Source: Spongilla lacustris
Lineage: Eukaryota > Porifera > Demospongiae > Spongillida > Spongillidae
Length of the DNA: 64,000 bases
Assembly: GCA_949361645.1 (NCBI GenBank)
Contig: OX442416.1
Span: forward strand, 16,682,993-16,746,992
Direction: 5' to 3'
A program made the position numbers and the translations under genes. Of this stretch, positions 35,101 to 47,045 are shown in pieces (within the stretch, counting starts at the first letter, position 1; each line of letters begins with the position of its first letter). The notes under the pieces are model-generated. The model was not told where the DNA came from, did no database searches, and worked only from the letters and a program-made list of their open reading frames with translations.

Positions 35101-35665
35101 TGGATGGATGGATGGATGGATGGATGGATGGATGGATGGATGGATGGATGGATGGATGGATGGATGGATGGATGGATGGATGGATGGATGGATGGATGGA
35201 TGGATGGATGGATGGATGGATGGATGGATGGATGGATGGATGGATGGATGGATGGATGGATGGATGGATGGATGGATGGATGGATGGATGGATGGATGGA
35301 TGGATAGATAGATGGGTGGATGGGTGGATGGGTGGATAGGTGGATGGGTGGATAGGTGGATGGGTGGATGGGTGGATGGGTGGATGGATACCTGTTATGA
35401 TTTTAAGACGAAAGGGATTAAGAGAGGTTCCACACGTAGTCATCTCTGCGACAGGTTTTCCTAGATCTGCTATTCCTCCTAATGCTTCAAGGCCTGCAAA
35501 CACTTCCACATCTGCAGGGTTAATTTTGTCGTGGTACTTTGATTGTTTAATAGCTTCCACTTTTAAGTCATGAATATCAGCATCTTCGGGTACAGTGACT
35601 TTCGTTGTCTTGAGACCCTCGAACTGTATCCAGACCTTCAGTTCAGATGGCATTTTGGATGCCAT
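29124..35665 (-). CDS. Crinkler-type effector-like protein kinase with ubiquitin-like header
   Basis: Two exons on the minus strand: 35665-35392 (donor ACAG|GTATCC) and 30577-29124 (acceptor TTTTTCAG). Phases fit (one base plus two), giving about 575 residues. Exon 1 encodes a beta-grasp-like header ([10 protein letters not shown] ... [12 protein letters not shown] ... SLNPFRLK). Exon 2 carries a central region (for example [25 protein letters not shown]) and a C-terminal kinase-like domain with [13 protein letters not shown] (HxD Asp about 469, Asn about 474) and the DFD metal motif (about 486-488). The kinase is divergent; I could not place the N-lobe lysine. The architecture resembles Crinkler (CR-family) proteins, whose C-terminal enzymatic domains act inside cells. 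Met 35665 has A at -3 and G at +4; an in-frame Met at 35719 would add 18 residues. A GTAGGT donor at the C-terminus could lead to a further exon. Confidence 0.68.
31490..31720 (+). repeat. Partial copy of the fold-back at 50654-51437
   Basis: CGCTATTGATTTGTTCTGTT, ATTACGGAGATACAGTTGAA and GGCAAATCGCGTCCTGC correspond, inverted, to 51020-51180 of the larger fold-back. Confidence 0.6.
32476..33894. mobile_element. 1.4 kb element with ~430-bp inverted arms
   Basis: The left arm (about 32476-32905, starting TTTTGGAATCAGCATGTATT) is inverted at about 33462-33894 with roughly 80-85% similarity by eye. Shared blocks include TTCATTTCAGGAC, TCATGAATGCAATGGAGTAA and GCAATTTGCCAAAGT. The 550-bp core carries no transposase. 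A short relative of the adjacent sequence (30815-30860 vs 32390-32435) suggests more of this family nearby. Confidence 0.65.
34005..34502. mobile_element. 498-bp palindromic fold-back element
   Basis: The ends GGTGTACAGAAA and TTTCTGTACACC are inverted. The arms share CGTTCTGCCAG, GCATGC, TCGATTGCGATA and CTCGACCTAG..TGGCT, meeting near 34253. Arms are diverged, with many substitutions. No coding capacity. Confidence 0.7.
34741..35391. repeat. Long GGAT tetranucleotide satellite
   Basis: From 34741 to about 35305 TGGA/GGAT repeats without interruption for about 140 units, then degenerates into GGGTGGAT/GATAGGTG variants to 35391. All the long WMDG and IHPS open frames here are artefacts of the repeat. 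Its end coincides with the 5' splice site of the kinase intron. Confidence 0.97.
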
Positions 35666-35719
35666 ACTAAATTCCTTATCACTGAAGGCATCACATGTTG
35701 GTACACAGAAAGCAAACAC

Positions 35720-36604
35720 AAGGCAGTAGTAAACTTAAATTTATAGTACATACACATACACATACATTATACTGCAACGTGATGACATTAATCACACATG
35801 ATTTTCGCTTTATTTGCATTCCTGCATTCACAATAAATTCTAATAACTTCTTCCACCCACCCAACTCTTTATCTCAGTTAGTTTTGTCTCACAAGGGCAA
35901 TAACATTATAAATGAATACTTCTTACTTCGCCACATGATCATACCAAATCATTGGTAGAGAAGGGTGACCATGAGTATAGATAATGGTCCATCTGCACAA
36001 TATATACACATGCATAAGGCTGTGTGAATAAAGATCCTTGTCCCATGAAACTTGTAGTGTAGTCAACTTGTCAAAATAGGGTGCTTGCAATAGAATGCTA
36101 TTTTAAACACTGCCACACAAACCCTTGTAAGTACCCAATTAGATGACAACAGGACAAGCAAGAGAAACATAAATGAGACTCAACTAAACAAGAAAAATAA
36201 AAAATTTATATCCAATCACAATAAAACCAGCTGGTTGTACTAGTAGTTCATGGTGAAAATGCAGTACTTTCTAGTGGAAGACATAAACTTTATAACTAAA
36301 CGAGTGATAGTTTGTTTAAAAAGTGTTGGGTGTAATAGTTTATGGTATTTGTCAGAAAAACCATACCTGAAAATTGTATGGGCCCCCCACTAGCTACCCT
36401 GTTTGCCAAAATTCAGGTACATCTCAGTGAGCAACCTTTTGCAACGTCATTGTGACAAAAGGTGCCAAGACTGGTCAGGTGCGCTCCGTATAAAAGTATT
36501 GCGTCGACTAGTGTCGACCGAAGTGATTTAATTTTCTGCAGATCCCAAAATGGTACTCGTAAATAGCGCAAAACCCGTTAAAGGCTTAAAGTAATAACGC
36601 CTCA
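35720..36604. other. 5' flank of the kinase gene
   Basis: No gene recognised. A possible upstream untranslated exon cannot be judged. Confidence 0.4.
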
Positions 36605-36967
36605 CCCGAGCCCGTCTTACCTTCGAAAAACAAGGAATTACGGATATTATGCATTCTTATAAATATTACATACCTACATTTAGCACAGAATTTCAGGCAG
36701 GTATATTTGCTAAATAATGTAGGTCTGTAATATTTATAAGAATGCATAATATCCGTAATTCCTTGTTTCCTTACTTTTTACTCAATTGCTGTCTACAAAT
36801 CCTACATTCCCAATTTTATTTTTATTAAATTTTTATATATTGTTTCACTCCATTTTTTTCCTCGGTGGGTTAAGACATGTACTGATACATTGCATGCATG
36901 AGAGCAAACCAATATGGAAGTGCAACCTTGGAATACCATCTATTGCATCACATACATCACAGCAGTA
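36605..36967 (+). repeat. Fold-back repeat with palindromic head, family of 8155 and 12188
   Basis: AAACAAGGAATTACGGATAT (36628) is inverted at 36749-36768 and the arms (about 53 bp) enclose a short loop. A unique tail (ACTTTTTACTCAATTGCTGT to about 36967) follows and is shared with 8155-8335. This copy is the intact counterpart of the site interrupted by the 4.6 kb element. Confidence 0.68.
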
Positions 36968-37327
36968 TGTAAAATAAGACAGTTTGATCTGCTCACTTGC
37001 TATCATCATTAAATCACATCACAATCAAACAATTTCTTTTAAACAGTTAACATCTCTGAACTGGCATGTGGCTGGAAGGTGAGGGGATCCCTAAACAAAG
37101 TAGTAGCGGAGGATAGGAGGCATTAGTAGTGAAGTAACAAAATATAATGTGAGATCAAACCATAAATGCGCTTCCCATGGCTTCAACCAAAGCATAGCAC
37201 ACACACCCTCGGCCACATGTCATACACAAGAATCTCCATCACAAATATTCTCACATGATTCAAAGCCCTCATCTCTTGACTGAAGGTACACTTCAAAGCC
37301 AGTAGCCAAGGCATCAGGATTAATCGC
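36968..37327. other. Intergenic sequence
   Basis: No feature recognised. Confidence 0.4.
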
Positions 37328-37791
37328 CATTAATGTCTATTGTCCTGAATGTCAACCCAGGGGTACAATTGTATACCCGAGTGGACAGCAAAAAAAGTTA
37401 TTGCCATTCTATCGGTCACGGAAGGGACCTATTGGCATTTAACAGTACTGGCTTATAGTACAAGTCTTTTCAGGATTGGGCCGAGTTAAGCAAGGCTTAA
37501 ATCCTTTTGGTACATGTAGAACGAGCTGTGCTAGCGGACCTATCCATTACGCTCCGTGCGGATTGGTCGGAGCGTAATGGATAGGTCCGCTAGAACGGGT
37601 CATTTTACGAGTACCGATAAGATTTAAGCCTTGCTTATCTTGGCCCGATCCTGAAAAGACTTGTTCTGTAAGCCAGTACCCTTAAATGCAACAGGTCCCT
37701 TTCGTGACCAAACGGCAAAACCGCTGTCCACCCGGGTGTCCAATTGTACCCCCGGGTGGACATTCAGGACAATACCCGGTAGACATTAATG
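37328..37791. mobile_element. 464-bp palindromic fold-back element
   Basis: The ends CATTAATGTCTATTGTCCTG and the inverted AGACATTAATG bound two arms sharing GGTACAATTG, GCTTAAATC and GTCCGCTAG. The centre is GATTGGTC between GCGTAATGGATAGG and its inverse. The inner ~30 bp of each arm are identical while the outer parts are diverged. A related end occurs at 31797. Confidence 0.8.
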
Positions 37792-37960
37792 CCTGTCTTT
37801 GATGTGAGTATATATGATTAAAGCAATTGGCCATTCAAACCAAAGATGCTTGCCATTTTCATATGTGGCATAGGTAAAAGGACCACCACTGAGTACAGCA
37901 CAGAATAGTTCTAGCATCATGGCCAAACTGTATCCCTTATATCCAGCTGTGTTGGGGCAA

Positions 37961-38395
37961 ATAGGTGGAGAAGGAAGTAAAGGAGAGGGAAGAGAAGTGG
38001 AAGAGGAGAGGGGAAGGGGGAAGAGAGAAGAGGACAGAGGAGAGGTGAGAGGAAGAGGAGAGAGGAGGGGACGGGAGAAGAGAAGGGAAGGGGAGGGGAG
38101 AGGAGGGGGAGGAAGGTGAGAATGGGGAGGAGGGGAAGGAAGAAGAGAATGGGTAGAGGAGGGGAAGGGAGAAGAGAAGGGGGAGAGGAGGGGAAGGATG
38201 AAAAGAATGGAGAGAGGAGAGAAGGGAGGAGAGAGGAGGGAAGGCCAAGGGGAAAAGGAGAGAGGAATGGAGAAGAGAAGGGGAAGAGAAGAGAGGAGGG
38301 AAAGGGAGAAGAGAATGGGGAGGGGAGGGGAAGTTACACGAGGAAGGAAATAGAGAAGAGAAGCAGAGAAGAGAAGATGAGACAGGGATGGGGAT
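37961..38395. repeat. ~430-bp polypurine (GGA/GAA-rich) tract
   Basis: Almost pure A and G on the plus strand (GGGGAGGGGAAG-type units). Long frames here are artefacts. Mirror-symmetric purine tracts of this kind can form triplex DNA. Confidence 0.9.
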
Positions 38396-39439
<1,044 letters not shown>

Positions 39440-39840
39440 AAATAGGAAAGTGATAGTACCAAACAAATTCGGCAGAAAGTTTCTAACTTATCTCCTACAG
39501 TTCCTTTTCATAACCGAAAACATTGCGCTTCAATTGTGACGAAGATACAGTGCAATAAACCTCTTATCCGAGCGAATATTATCTTATCAGATCCGGAATT
39601 AGAAGAAACTTTTTTTCAGGCTCTAGTGTGGGAACGAGTGAGCGTTATCTCTGTTGTCTGAGCTTTCTAAGCGTCGGCAGTTTTACTAAGTTGTAGATAC
39701 TCGACGGCTGTATCCAAATACGCTCGCTAAAGTCCAATTGATTCTAAGGCACAATGGCAATAGTGGAATCGGGTATTTTGCTAATCGTATTCATCACACT
39801 TCAAATCCTACATAGGACCTACTAACGTAGGTCCTGATAG
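39440..39840 (+). repeat. Dispersed repeat, inverted partner of 11690-12030, with palindromic end
   Basis: Shares GATAGTACCAAACAAATTCG, AGTTCCTTTTCATAACCG and ACACTTCAAATCCTAC with the inverted copy at 11690-12030. At 39811-39838 it carries the AGGACCTAC / GTAGGTCCT dyad also seen at 21229 and 46412. Confidence 0.6.
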
Positions 39841-41857
39841 TTATGCCCGTTCAGCACTGCCATGTGCTGCTACTGCTGCATGTTATGATCTGCAGCTCCG
39901 TAGCCCAAATGCCAAAGGATCTGCTTCCTGGCTTTCCGGCATACACGCATATGTGGAGACACAAGTACGAGTTATGTATCATGTATGTAGTGGTAAGTAG
40001 ATATTCTTGACGAAATTCTTGTGACCTTATGACATATGCACACCGACAAACAATTTTTATCTGTTGCCACCCTCAATTACAAGCATATTTCTTGCCTGAT
40101 TGTGTAGACTGGTCAGGAACTTATCATGCCTGCAGGTATGCTTGGTCTTCTCTGTTTACGGTACCAGTTGTTCGTGCCCTTAGGCATGGTTAATCATGAT
40201 CAGCGCCAGAATCTCCATTAGTGATTTCCCACTAGCCCTATGTGGCAACTATATATACCATCAAACTTGTTTTGGCGTCTTTCATTTTAAGGCACAGTGC
40301 ATCTCCTCTGATGGGCTTTCCGCCGCGATACAGATGCTGGCGCTCTATACTGCTTTAATTTGATCTTTAATTCATTTATCTTGTTTTGTTGTACCAAACT
40401 GCTTAGTCGAAAGTGTAACTTCCTATCAATAATTAATTGCCTCAAACCTAAACAATATAGATAATAATCTACGTAAAAAACAAGTGAGACCACAATGTAC
40501 TGAAACAGATTACAAAATGCCTTCACAGCAAACTCCTGTACAGTAGGTTGCACGGGTGTACATATATACATGCATGCTATATAAAATTATATGTTTACTA
40601 TTTAAACTCAACGTTGTGGATACAAGCTGCATGCATACAATTATGCCTCTTGGCTCTGTTGTTCTAAAAACTGCCTTTTGGAATTGTGAAAGATGAATGC
40701 TCACATGATATAATAATTAAGCTGCAAAGAAAACATGCGCTGGACATATGGTATTCCACATCAATATACAGCTACCATGCAGTGATGCATCTGAAGGTGA
40801 ATTGTAGAGACATAAAACTTCTACCCCTACAGTGACTGTTCCAGCAATGGAGCAGCTGCATCCTTGCAAAAATTGTGGTGTGCTGCATGAAGTATGATGA
40901 TGACGATGTGGTACTGGGCCTCATGTGATGGCCTTATTTATGCACTAACGTTTATCTACTGTTATATTGATGCGTGTGAAAACTGTCTTTTTAAAATATA
41001 TATTTGCGTCTTTTTAAGTATCGTGTACATTTAAAAATAAATAAAAAACAAAACGGAGCTAGAAGGCAACGGGGGTGTCAGCTACTAGTCGTCATTCTAC
41101 AGATAACGATTGATGAGTGCAATCGTCAATTGCTCCTGTTTAATTACTGCCTACAGTATTGTTAGTTTCATCTGTGGCTTGTATGCCTGCATGTGCTCGA
41201 GCGAATTCATCGATAGTCAAATACACATGTAGATAGGGAAGATTTGACAGCATACGGCGCGGTACATGCATGTATATTTAGTTTGCAATGTCAAACCCCG
41301 TAGGGGCGTTGATAAGCGCATTTTATATACTGGTAGAGTTAGAACTGCATGAGTAATATTCATCAAACTAGGAAGGATGTAAATGATCAACACACATGCT
41401 ATATGCCATTTTGATTTTAAGTATGCAAAAAAGGATAACAATTGGCGGCAACAAAATTTCGTCCGACGGTCTAATAATTATTGCTGCCAATAGCGGCAGA
41501 CTTTTCTTACTAATGATGGTTGTACTTCCTGATGATGAGCTTGCTGTGATACTTCGACGTTCTATTTGCATAACTGGAGTGCGCTTCCCTTATGCAAGTG
41601 CACGTGACCAGAGTCCCTACATCATCTTGCCTCGAGTGCTGTTTTGCCGCTGTGAAAGGATGAATGTTCAGGTGAGATATCCGTGTGTATATATATATGC
41701 ATGCAACTGTGCTTTTATTGATTAAGAATGCTCAATTACAGTTAAACCCAGTTCTTGCAAAAACAGCTAGTACAGAACTACCAAAGTTCCACTAAATGTG
41801 CATTGGCGCTTGGCGGGATATCTTGGGCTCGTGTATCACGGCGCCTCAGGATATCCC
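39841..41857. other. Intergenic sequence with one weak exon-like frame
   Basis: An 84-codon open stretch (41420-41671) is preceded by TTTTAAG and followed by CAG|GTGAGA, so could be an exon, but its translation matches no family I know. The remaining 2 kb show nothing recognisable. Confidence 0.3.
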
Positions 41858-41935
41858 AGGGGTTTAACTCAGTTGGTAGAGTATCGTGTTTACACCACGG
41901 TCGAAAGTTCGATACCATACAGGCCAGGCATGCGC
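41858..41935 (+). other. tRNA-Val-like sequence, probably pseudo-tRNA or SINE head
   Basis: TTAACTCAGTTGGTAGAG resembles a tRNA D-arm and A box. TCGTG-TTTACAC-CACGG forms a five-pair anticodon stem with a seven-base loop whose anticodon would be TAC (Val). AGTTCGATACC resembles a B box. The T stem and acceptor stem do not pair well, so it is unlikely to be a functional tRNA. Confidence 0.42.
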
Positions 41936-43535
41936 GTTGTATTGATTAACGGCGGAGACGGATCAGTTTAATCAGTTAAGAATTTAAATAGTATACGGCG
42001 ATCTCTTTGCCGGAATCAGTTTGCTCGTCCGTTTTTTCACGGAAAAAAATATAGCACATTACTTAAAACAAGCTATATGTTCACCTTATACTAGCAGTGA
42101 CCGAGGCCTGCCTCGAGAAGATCAATTCGATGAATATTGATGATATAATTAAGAATACACATGGGTATACATGTATACAATACATAGAAATAATTCAACC
42201 TAGGGATGTCCATGAGGCCGAGGTAGGGTGCACACCTTGCCAGTAAGGCCCTAGCCACGGCCCTGACCAGGGTGAAGTTCAACCTGCAAACGAATAAATA
42301 ATTGATTTAACTAATTTGGATCACAACCTGCATACTGACTGAATAGCACATCAGGAGCGGATATAAGAATTCTGGAAGGGGAGTCCGACATGAATAATGA
42401 AGGGTGGGAAGTGAATAGCCCCCTCCCGTGCGAAGCGCGAAAGCTTCTTGAGGTCGCGCGCTTGGCGACCCAGATTATCTATCCATATTGTAGTATGAAA
42501 CTGGGGCGAATAATGGCATGGCATTTATAAAATGGCGGCGAATAATGGCATGGCCCCATAACCTCCTACCATGTGGAAAGGTAAGTTTGTTTTTTGTTTT
42601 TTGTTTTGGTTTTTTTTTTTTTACTGAAAGGATACAGAGGCGAGATTATGAATGAATTGATGAAGAAGAGTACGACCTTATCTTCAACTTCCTGGAGTCA
42701 CTCGATTTCTAAGAAAAGAGTGCCGTATTCACAACTTCGAGTGACAGGCTTCAATACGGCTAAATAGCTTACGCAAAGGTGGCAGTCTAGTTAAGAGCTT
42801 TCTTCAATTGGGCTCTGTGCTATAGAAGAACTGTGATACTAGCTCATTACAATATGGTTACACGGGGGGGGGGGGGGGGGGGGGGGGGGGGAGTATCAAA
42901 TGTAACGAATGGGGGACAAAATCCACTATATATATAGTACTATATTATGTCGTATAGGGAGGCTTAATCTGGTAGCGGATTCTGTCTGAGGACCGACAAT
43001 ATATGTACATGGGGAGGGGGGGGGGGGGGGGGGGGGTTACTCTATGACACCAGTACAAACTGCTGATTACTCTATTTTACATTAAACAAACGTTAATTTC
43101 TCCCACACCAAAAATGTGCACACCTAGCATATGACCTGAGGAATGCAACAGTTTATGTAGCGCTGTATGAGATTAAATAGTTGTAATTACTTACACCTAT
43201 TAATAATAAGCTAGCGTATGCTCCCCCTCTTAAAGTCACACGCAAGGTGGAGTTATGGTTGTGCTAGTTCATGCATACATATTACTGTTTGGACGCCAAT
43301 GGATTCATGAGATGTATGCACACAACTCATTTGTCTCAAGCTGGACAATAAAAGGTCATCACACGTCCATTCTAAGCGTACGCAAGTTGTCACTTTTTAA
43401 TGAATGTGCCTTTATTTTTCGCTATCGTTTGTGAGCTGACCGCTATCTTGAGCCGTTTGTCCGGTGTCATACGGTATACGGTCCGGGGCAATTTTTGCCC
43501 CCCCCCCCCCCCCCCCCGGACTGAGTTCTCTGGCT
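41936..43535. other. Intergenic with poly-G tracts
   Basis: Poly-G runs at about 42865-42891 and 43018-43036 and a poly-C run at 43498-43517. No gene recognised. Confidence 0.5.
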
Positions 43536-43815
43536 ACAAGTAAATCAAAAACTTCTTTATCGAGAAAGTGATTGGTGGGATGTAGGATTGGTGGTGCAAA
43601 AAGCAAGGAAACAAGGTACAGTGTGTTAAAGTGAGGTTTGGTAGGATCCTACAACTTACAGTCCTGAATTTACAAATGAAGAAGCCTATTTGCAAATGTA
43701 GGACTGTTATAGTTGTAGGATCCTACCAAACCTCACTTTAACACACTGTACCTTGTTTCCTTACTTTTTGCACCACCAATCACTTTCTCGATAGAGAAGT
43801 TTTTGATTTACTTGT
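43536..43815. mobile_element. 280-bp palindromic fold-back element
   Basis: ACAAGTAAATCAAAAACTTC at the left end is inverted at the right end (to 43815). The arms share CGAGAAAGTGATTGGTGG, CAAGGAAACAAGGTACAG and a run including GGTAGGATCCTACAACT, around a ~50-base loop. Almost all arm positions match. Confidence 0.82.
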
Positions 43816-44039
43816 TCCCCTAATTTTTTTTCTCTGCCAGGAGTGATCATGGCTTAGTGTATTCGCTGCAATGTATAGGACGCTTAGATTCCTCTTATGT
43901 GTAATCTGAGTATATAGGCCTCTCAGGTAGATTAAGGCAAGGCTTTTTTATTTTATCGAGAGTTACGGAGGGGTTGCATGGCCTACGTCACGTCGCAATG
44001 TCATATGACAATTTATATTGCAACTTTTTTATATTGGGG
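43816..44039. other. Short intergenic stretch
   Basis: No feature recognised. Confidence 0.4.
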
Positions 44040-44380
44040 GCAAGCGAGTATGGCGCGTTAGGATTTGTGCCATATCATGAATATCATTAAAAACCGCGAC
44101 TCGCGTATAACTCATGAACCGAGAAACGGATAGTTTAGCTCTTTGTTGCTATTGGACCACAATGGAAAGACGATCATTTAAACGTTTTGTTCAAGTCGCC
44201 AAACAGTTTGCTTTAAGAGAACAAAAAAGGTCTTAGATCTCGTTCCCAGTCCCAAATGTCTCCTCCGACAGAGATAGGAACGGTTTTAGAGAGCGCCAGT
44301 TACACCAAAAATCGTAGAATTTTTCTACCGACTGCCCATTGGTGTCAGATATACAGCTTTGGTACAAAGCAATAATTACG
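44040..44380 (+). repeat. Dispersed repeat, inverted partner of 16790-17200
   Basis: Contains GATTTGTGCCATATCATGAA, AACTCATGAACCGAGAAACG and TGCCCATTGGTGTCAGATAT, matching 16790-17200 in inverted order. Confidence 0.65.
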
Positions 44381-44724
44381 CCATACTGAGTACTTAATAC
44401 AAGCGTTCCCATGACAATACCTATACGTATAATTAGAAACTTACGGCACCATAATGGTTTGTTGTTTGTTCGCCATGTTTAACTAGCGTTGTCAAATTGC
44501 CTTCACGGGAACGACAGGGAAGAGCCAAACGTAGAGAGGAATACATCCAAAACCGAGACGGTGAATTAGAAACCTCCCGGGTTCGCGAACCGCGCTTCTA
44601 GTTTTAAAAGAGGTGTATGCTGTGGTGAGCAGAGTTTACGATTTGGATCAACGTCATTTGTGAATAGTCCTATATTTAGCAACGTACAATGCGCGCGGAT
44701 CCTGAAAAAAGGCGAGCGTCTGCT

Positions 44725-44872
44725 ACAGCGCATAAAGCTTGGCGCGCGAGTTTCGATGTAGAACAGCTGCAAATGTAACATAAATGTAAACATTGTGTTG
44801 CTAAGCAATAAGGCTTGTCATACAAACGTACGGGCCGGTTGTAAGTATACTAGTAGTAAAAAAGTGAATGAA
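44725..44872 (+). repeat. Direct repeat unit 1 (pair with 46781-46928)
   Basis: AAAGCTTGGCGCGCGAGTTT through GTATACTAGTAGTAAAAAA recurs in the same orientation at 46788-46940, with small indels. Each copy is followed by a fold-back of the ACACCACC family. Confidence 0.75.
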
Positions 44873-45119
44873 ACAAGATATAACTTGAAAAACATTCTCT
44901 CTGAGAAAGTTAGTGGTATATAGGGTGGTGTAAAAAGGAAGGGAACAAGGGAGTGGAGATACAATAATCATTCTTATATTTAGCAACATAAATATAATTG
45001 CTAAATATAGGAATGATTATTGTATCTCCACTCCCTTGTTCCCTTCCTTTTACACCACCATTGCCTTCAAATCCTATATACCACTAACTTTCTCAGAGAG
45101 AATGTTTTTTATATCTTGT
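44873..45119. mobile_element. 247-bp palindromic fold-back element
   Basis: ACAAGATATAAC and the inverted TATATCTTGT form the ends. The arms share AACATTCTCTCTGAGAAAG, TAGTGGTATATAGG, GGTGGTGTAAAAAGGAAGGG and GGGAGTGGAGATACAATAAT. The loop is short (about 20 bases). A half copy lies at about 46945-47045 and another partial at 57000-57085. Confidence 0.82.
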
Positions 45120-45568
45120 GCAATTAACGGAGCACGCGCGTACGTTGCTTGGTTTCAAATTACTAATGGCAGCTGCTGCGTATCAGTGAACAATACATGC
45201 ACACGTAGCTGTAGATAAGCGTGTGGAAAATAGCAATTTTTATATGGACTAGTTCAGTTTTAGGTGTTGTTTGAAGGAACAACTATTGCTTCTTTTGTTG
45301 TTTGGCAGCGTATCACCACCGCGATTTGTCGGAATCGAGTGACACGTGCAGCTGTCGAGGTGGCCGTGTAGGACCTTAAGGTAAACATATATAGGCTTTG
45401 CCGGAGGGTATGCCAAAGGGTTTCTGGGTATTGTATTAGTCCGATCCACTCACTGAACTGCCGTTTTGGGGTTGGGGTTGGAAGGAATAACTACATGTAC
45501 TTGAAGCATACTGGCAAATTAGAACCGGGCCCAAAGTATACCGGGTCCAATATTATCTTAACCGCGTT

Positions 45569-45601
<33 letters not shown>

Positions 45602-46780
45602 ACTTTGCGTTTACGTAATTATTTATTGCTTGTGGGACTTAATTTGACTCTTTATGTAAGAGGGAGGGGTCCCTCACCCTCCTCACTTTTTTTTTACTAA
45701 ATAACGGATGTAACCAACACTAAATAAATAGGGGAGGGCAAGGGAGGGAGAACCTCTCCCTCCTTAAAGAACACTGTTACATGGTGGTAAGGTTGATGAA
45801 AGTTGCATTGTATGTATGGTTAACGGTAGGATGCACTTTTTATTTTATTGATAGGCCTACCTATATAGTTCTCCTTGCTAACGAGCCGTTTTCTTTGGCT
45901 TCGTCCTTTGCTGAATTACAAAAACCGCCTGTGTCTGCAGCTGTGTACGTTAATTGAGGTAGCCTGGCAACAGTAAATTAAGACGCGTATGTGACGTCAT
46001 ATTGCATACTGCTAGGCAACCGACAATTTTCACCGATAATGAATTGCACCTGCTCGCGTCATTTCACGGCATTTCATCACCAGCTTACAACTGTAGGTCT
46101 TATTTGTATGAAAGGGCCCGTTTTGAAATCAAATGCAAGATTTTGAAGCTAATCTCGTCTTCTTACGACGTTCCTGTCGCGAGTTATACGTGATGAACGG
46201 AAGACGGAGGAGATGAACAAAAATTAAATGGCGGAATTTTGGTACCGACTTGTCACTCCACGTAAACGGCACTGTTTAGCGAAGCTCACGTTATGTGTGC
46301 ATATCTGTCATGTTTGTGATGGATTATATGCGAGCTGGCGAGTAAAGGCAACGCTTCGTTACAGTTTTAAAACGCTCGATCGAAAACCACGCCCACGAAG
46401 CCAATCCAACACAGGACCCACTACCGTGGGTCCTGATCCAAAACCAATTAACCGGAATCAATTCCCTTGGGAATACAGTCCTCCCCCTGGACCTATTCCC
46501 TGCATGGAAAATACATGTACATACCGCGCGTGCATGCACGTAAGGGCTGGTACATTTGGCGGTTCGAAAAGCTGATTGCAGGTCGCCAGCTATATATGCA
46601 GCTTCTGTAACATTTAACCTTTTTCTTCGGGGGTTTTTTATATGCGTACGCTGGATGAAATACGCTATGCTTTTTATTAGCGTGGTTGGCGTACTTCATA
46701 GGTATAAACGAGGGGAGGAGAAACGACGATGGCGTCTGTGCATTCTGTGTCGGCCGAAGGATTTATATACATTCCATAGA
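45120..46780. other. Intergenic sequence with poly-C and one palindromic motif
   Basis: Poly-C run at about 45572-45600. The AGGACCCACTA/GTGGGTCCT dyad sits at 46412-46437. GCGAGTTATACGTG near 46178 is shared with the repeat pair at 16790/44040. No gene. Confidence 0.45.
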
Positions 46781-47045
46781 GTTTGCATAAAGCTTGGCGC
46801 GCTAGTTTCGATGTAGAACAGCTGCAAATGTAATATAAATGTAAACATTGTGTTGCTAGCAATAAACATGGCATTACAATGGCTGGATTTTGTCATACAA
46901 ACGTATGTACGGGTTGTACAGTATACTAGTAGTAAAAAAAAGAATATAAAAACTTTCTCTCTGAGAACGTTTAACTTAGTGGTATATAGGATTTGAAGGC
47001 GATGGTGGTGTAAAAAGGAAGGGAACAAGGGATTGGATATAAAAT
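46781..47045 (+). repeat. Direct repeat unit 2 followed by half fold-back
   Basis: Copy of 44725-44872, then the left arm only of the 44873-45119 fold-back (AACTTTCTCTCTGAGAACG, GGTGGTGTAAAAAGGAAGGG). The right arm is missing. Confidence 0.7.

Larger units (their letters stand above)
30578..35391 (-). other. 4.8 kb intron of the kinase gene, loaded with repeats
   Basis: Joins the header and kinase exons. It holds a partial fold-back copy (31490-31720), a scrap starting TAATGTCTATTGTCCTG (31797) related to the element at 37328, a 1.4 kb inverted-repeat element (32476-33894), a 498-bp palindrome (34005-34502) and a GGAT satellite (34741-35391) that touches the donor site. Additional small exons cannot be excluded. 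Confidence 0.6.

Noticed and set aside
34730..35340. Long WMDG and IHPS open frames on both strands
   Set aside because: They are translations of the GGAT repeat, open in every frame because the unit contains no stop.
41396..41725. Exon-like frame with CAG|GTGAGA at its end
   Set aside because: Possible exon but translation unrecognised and no neighbouring exons found.
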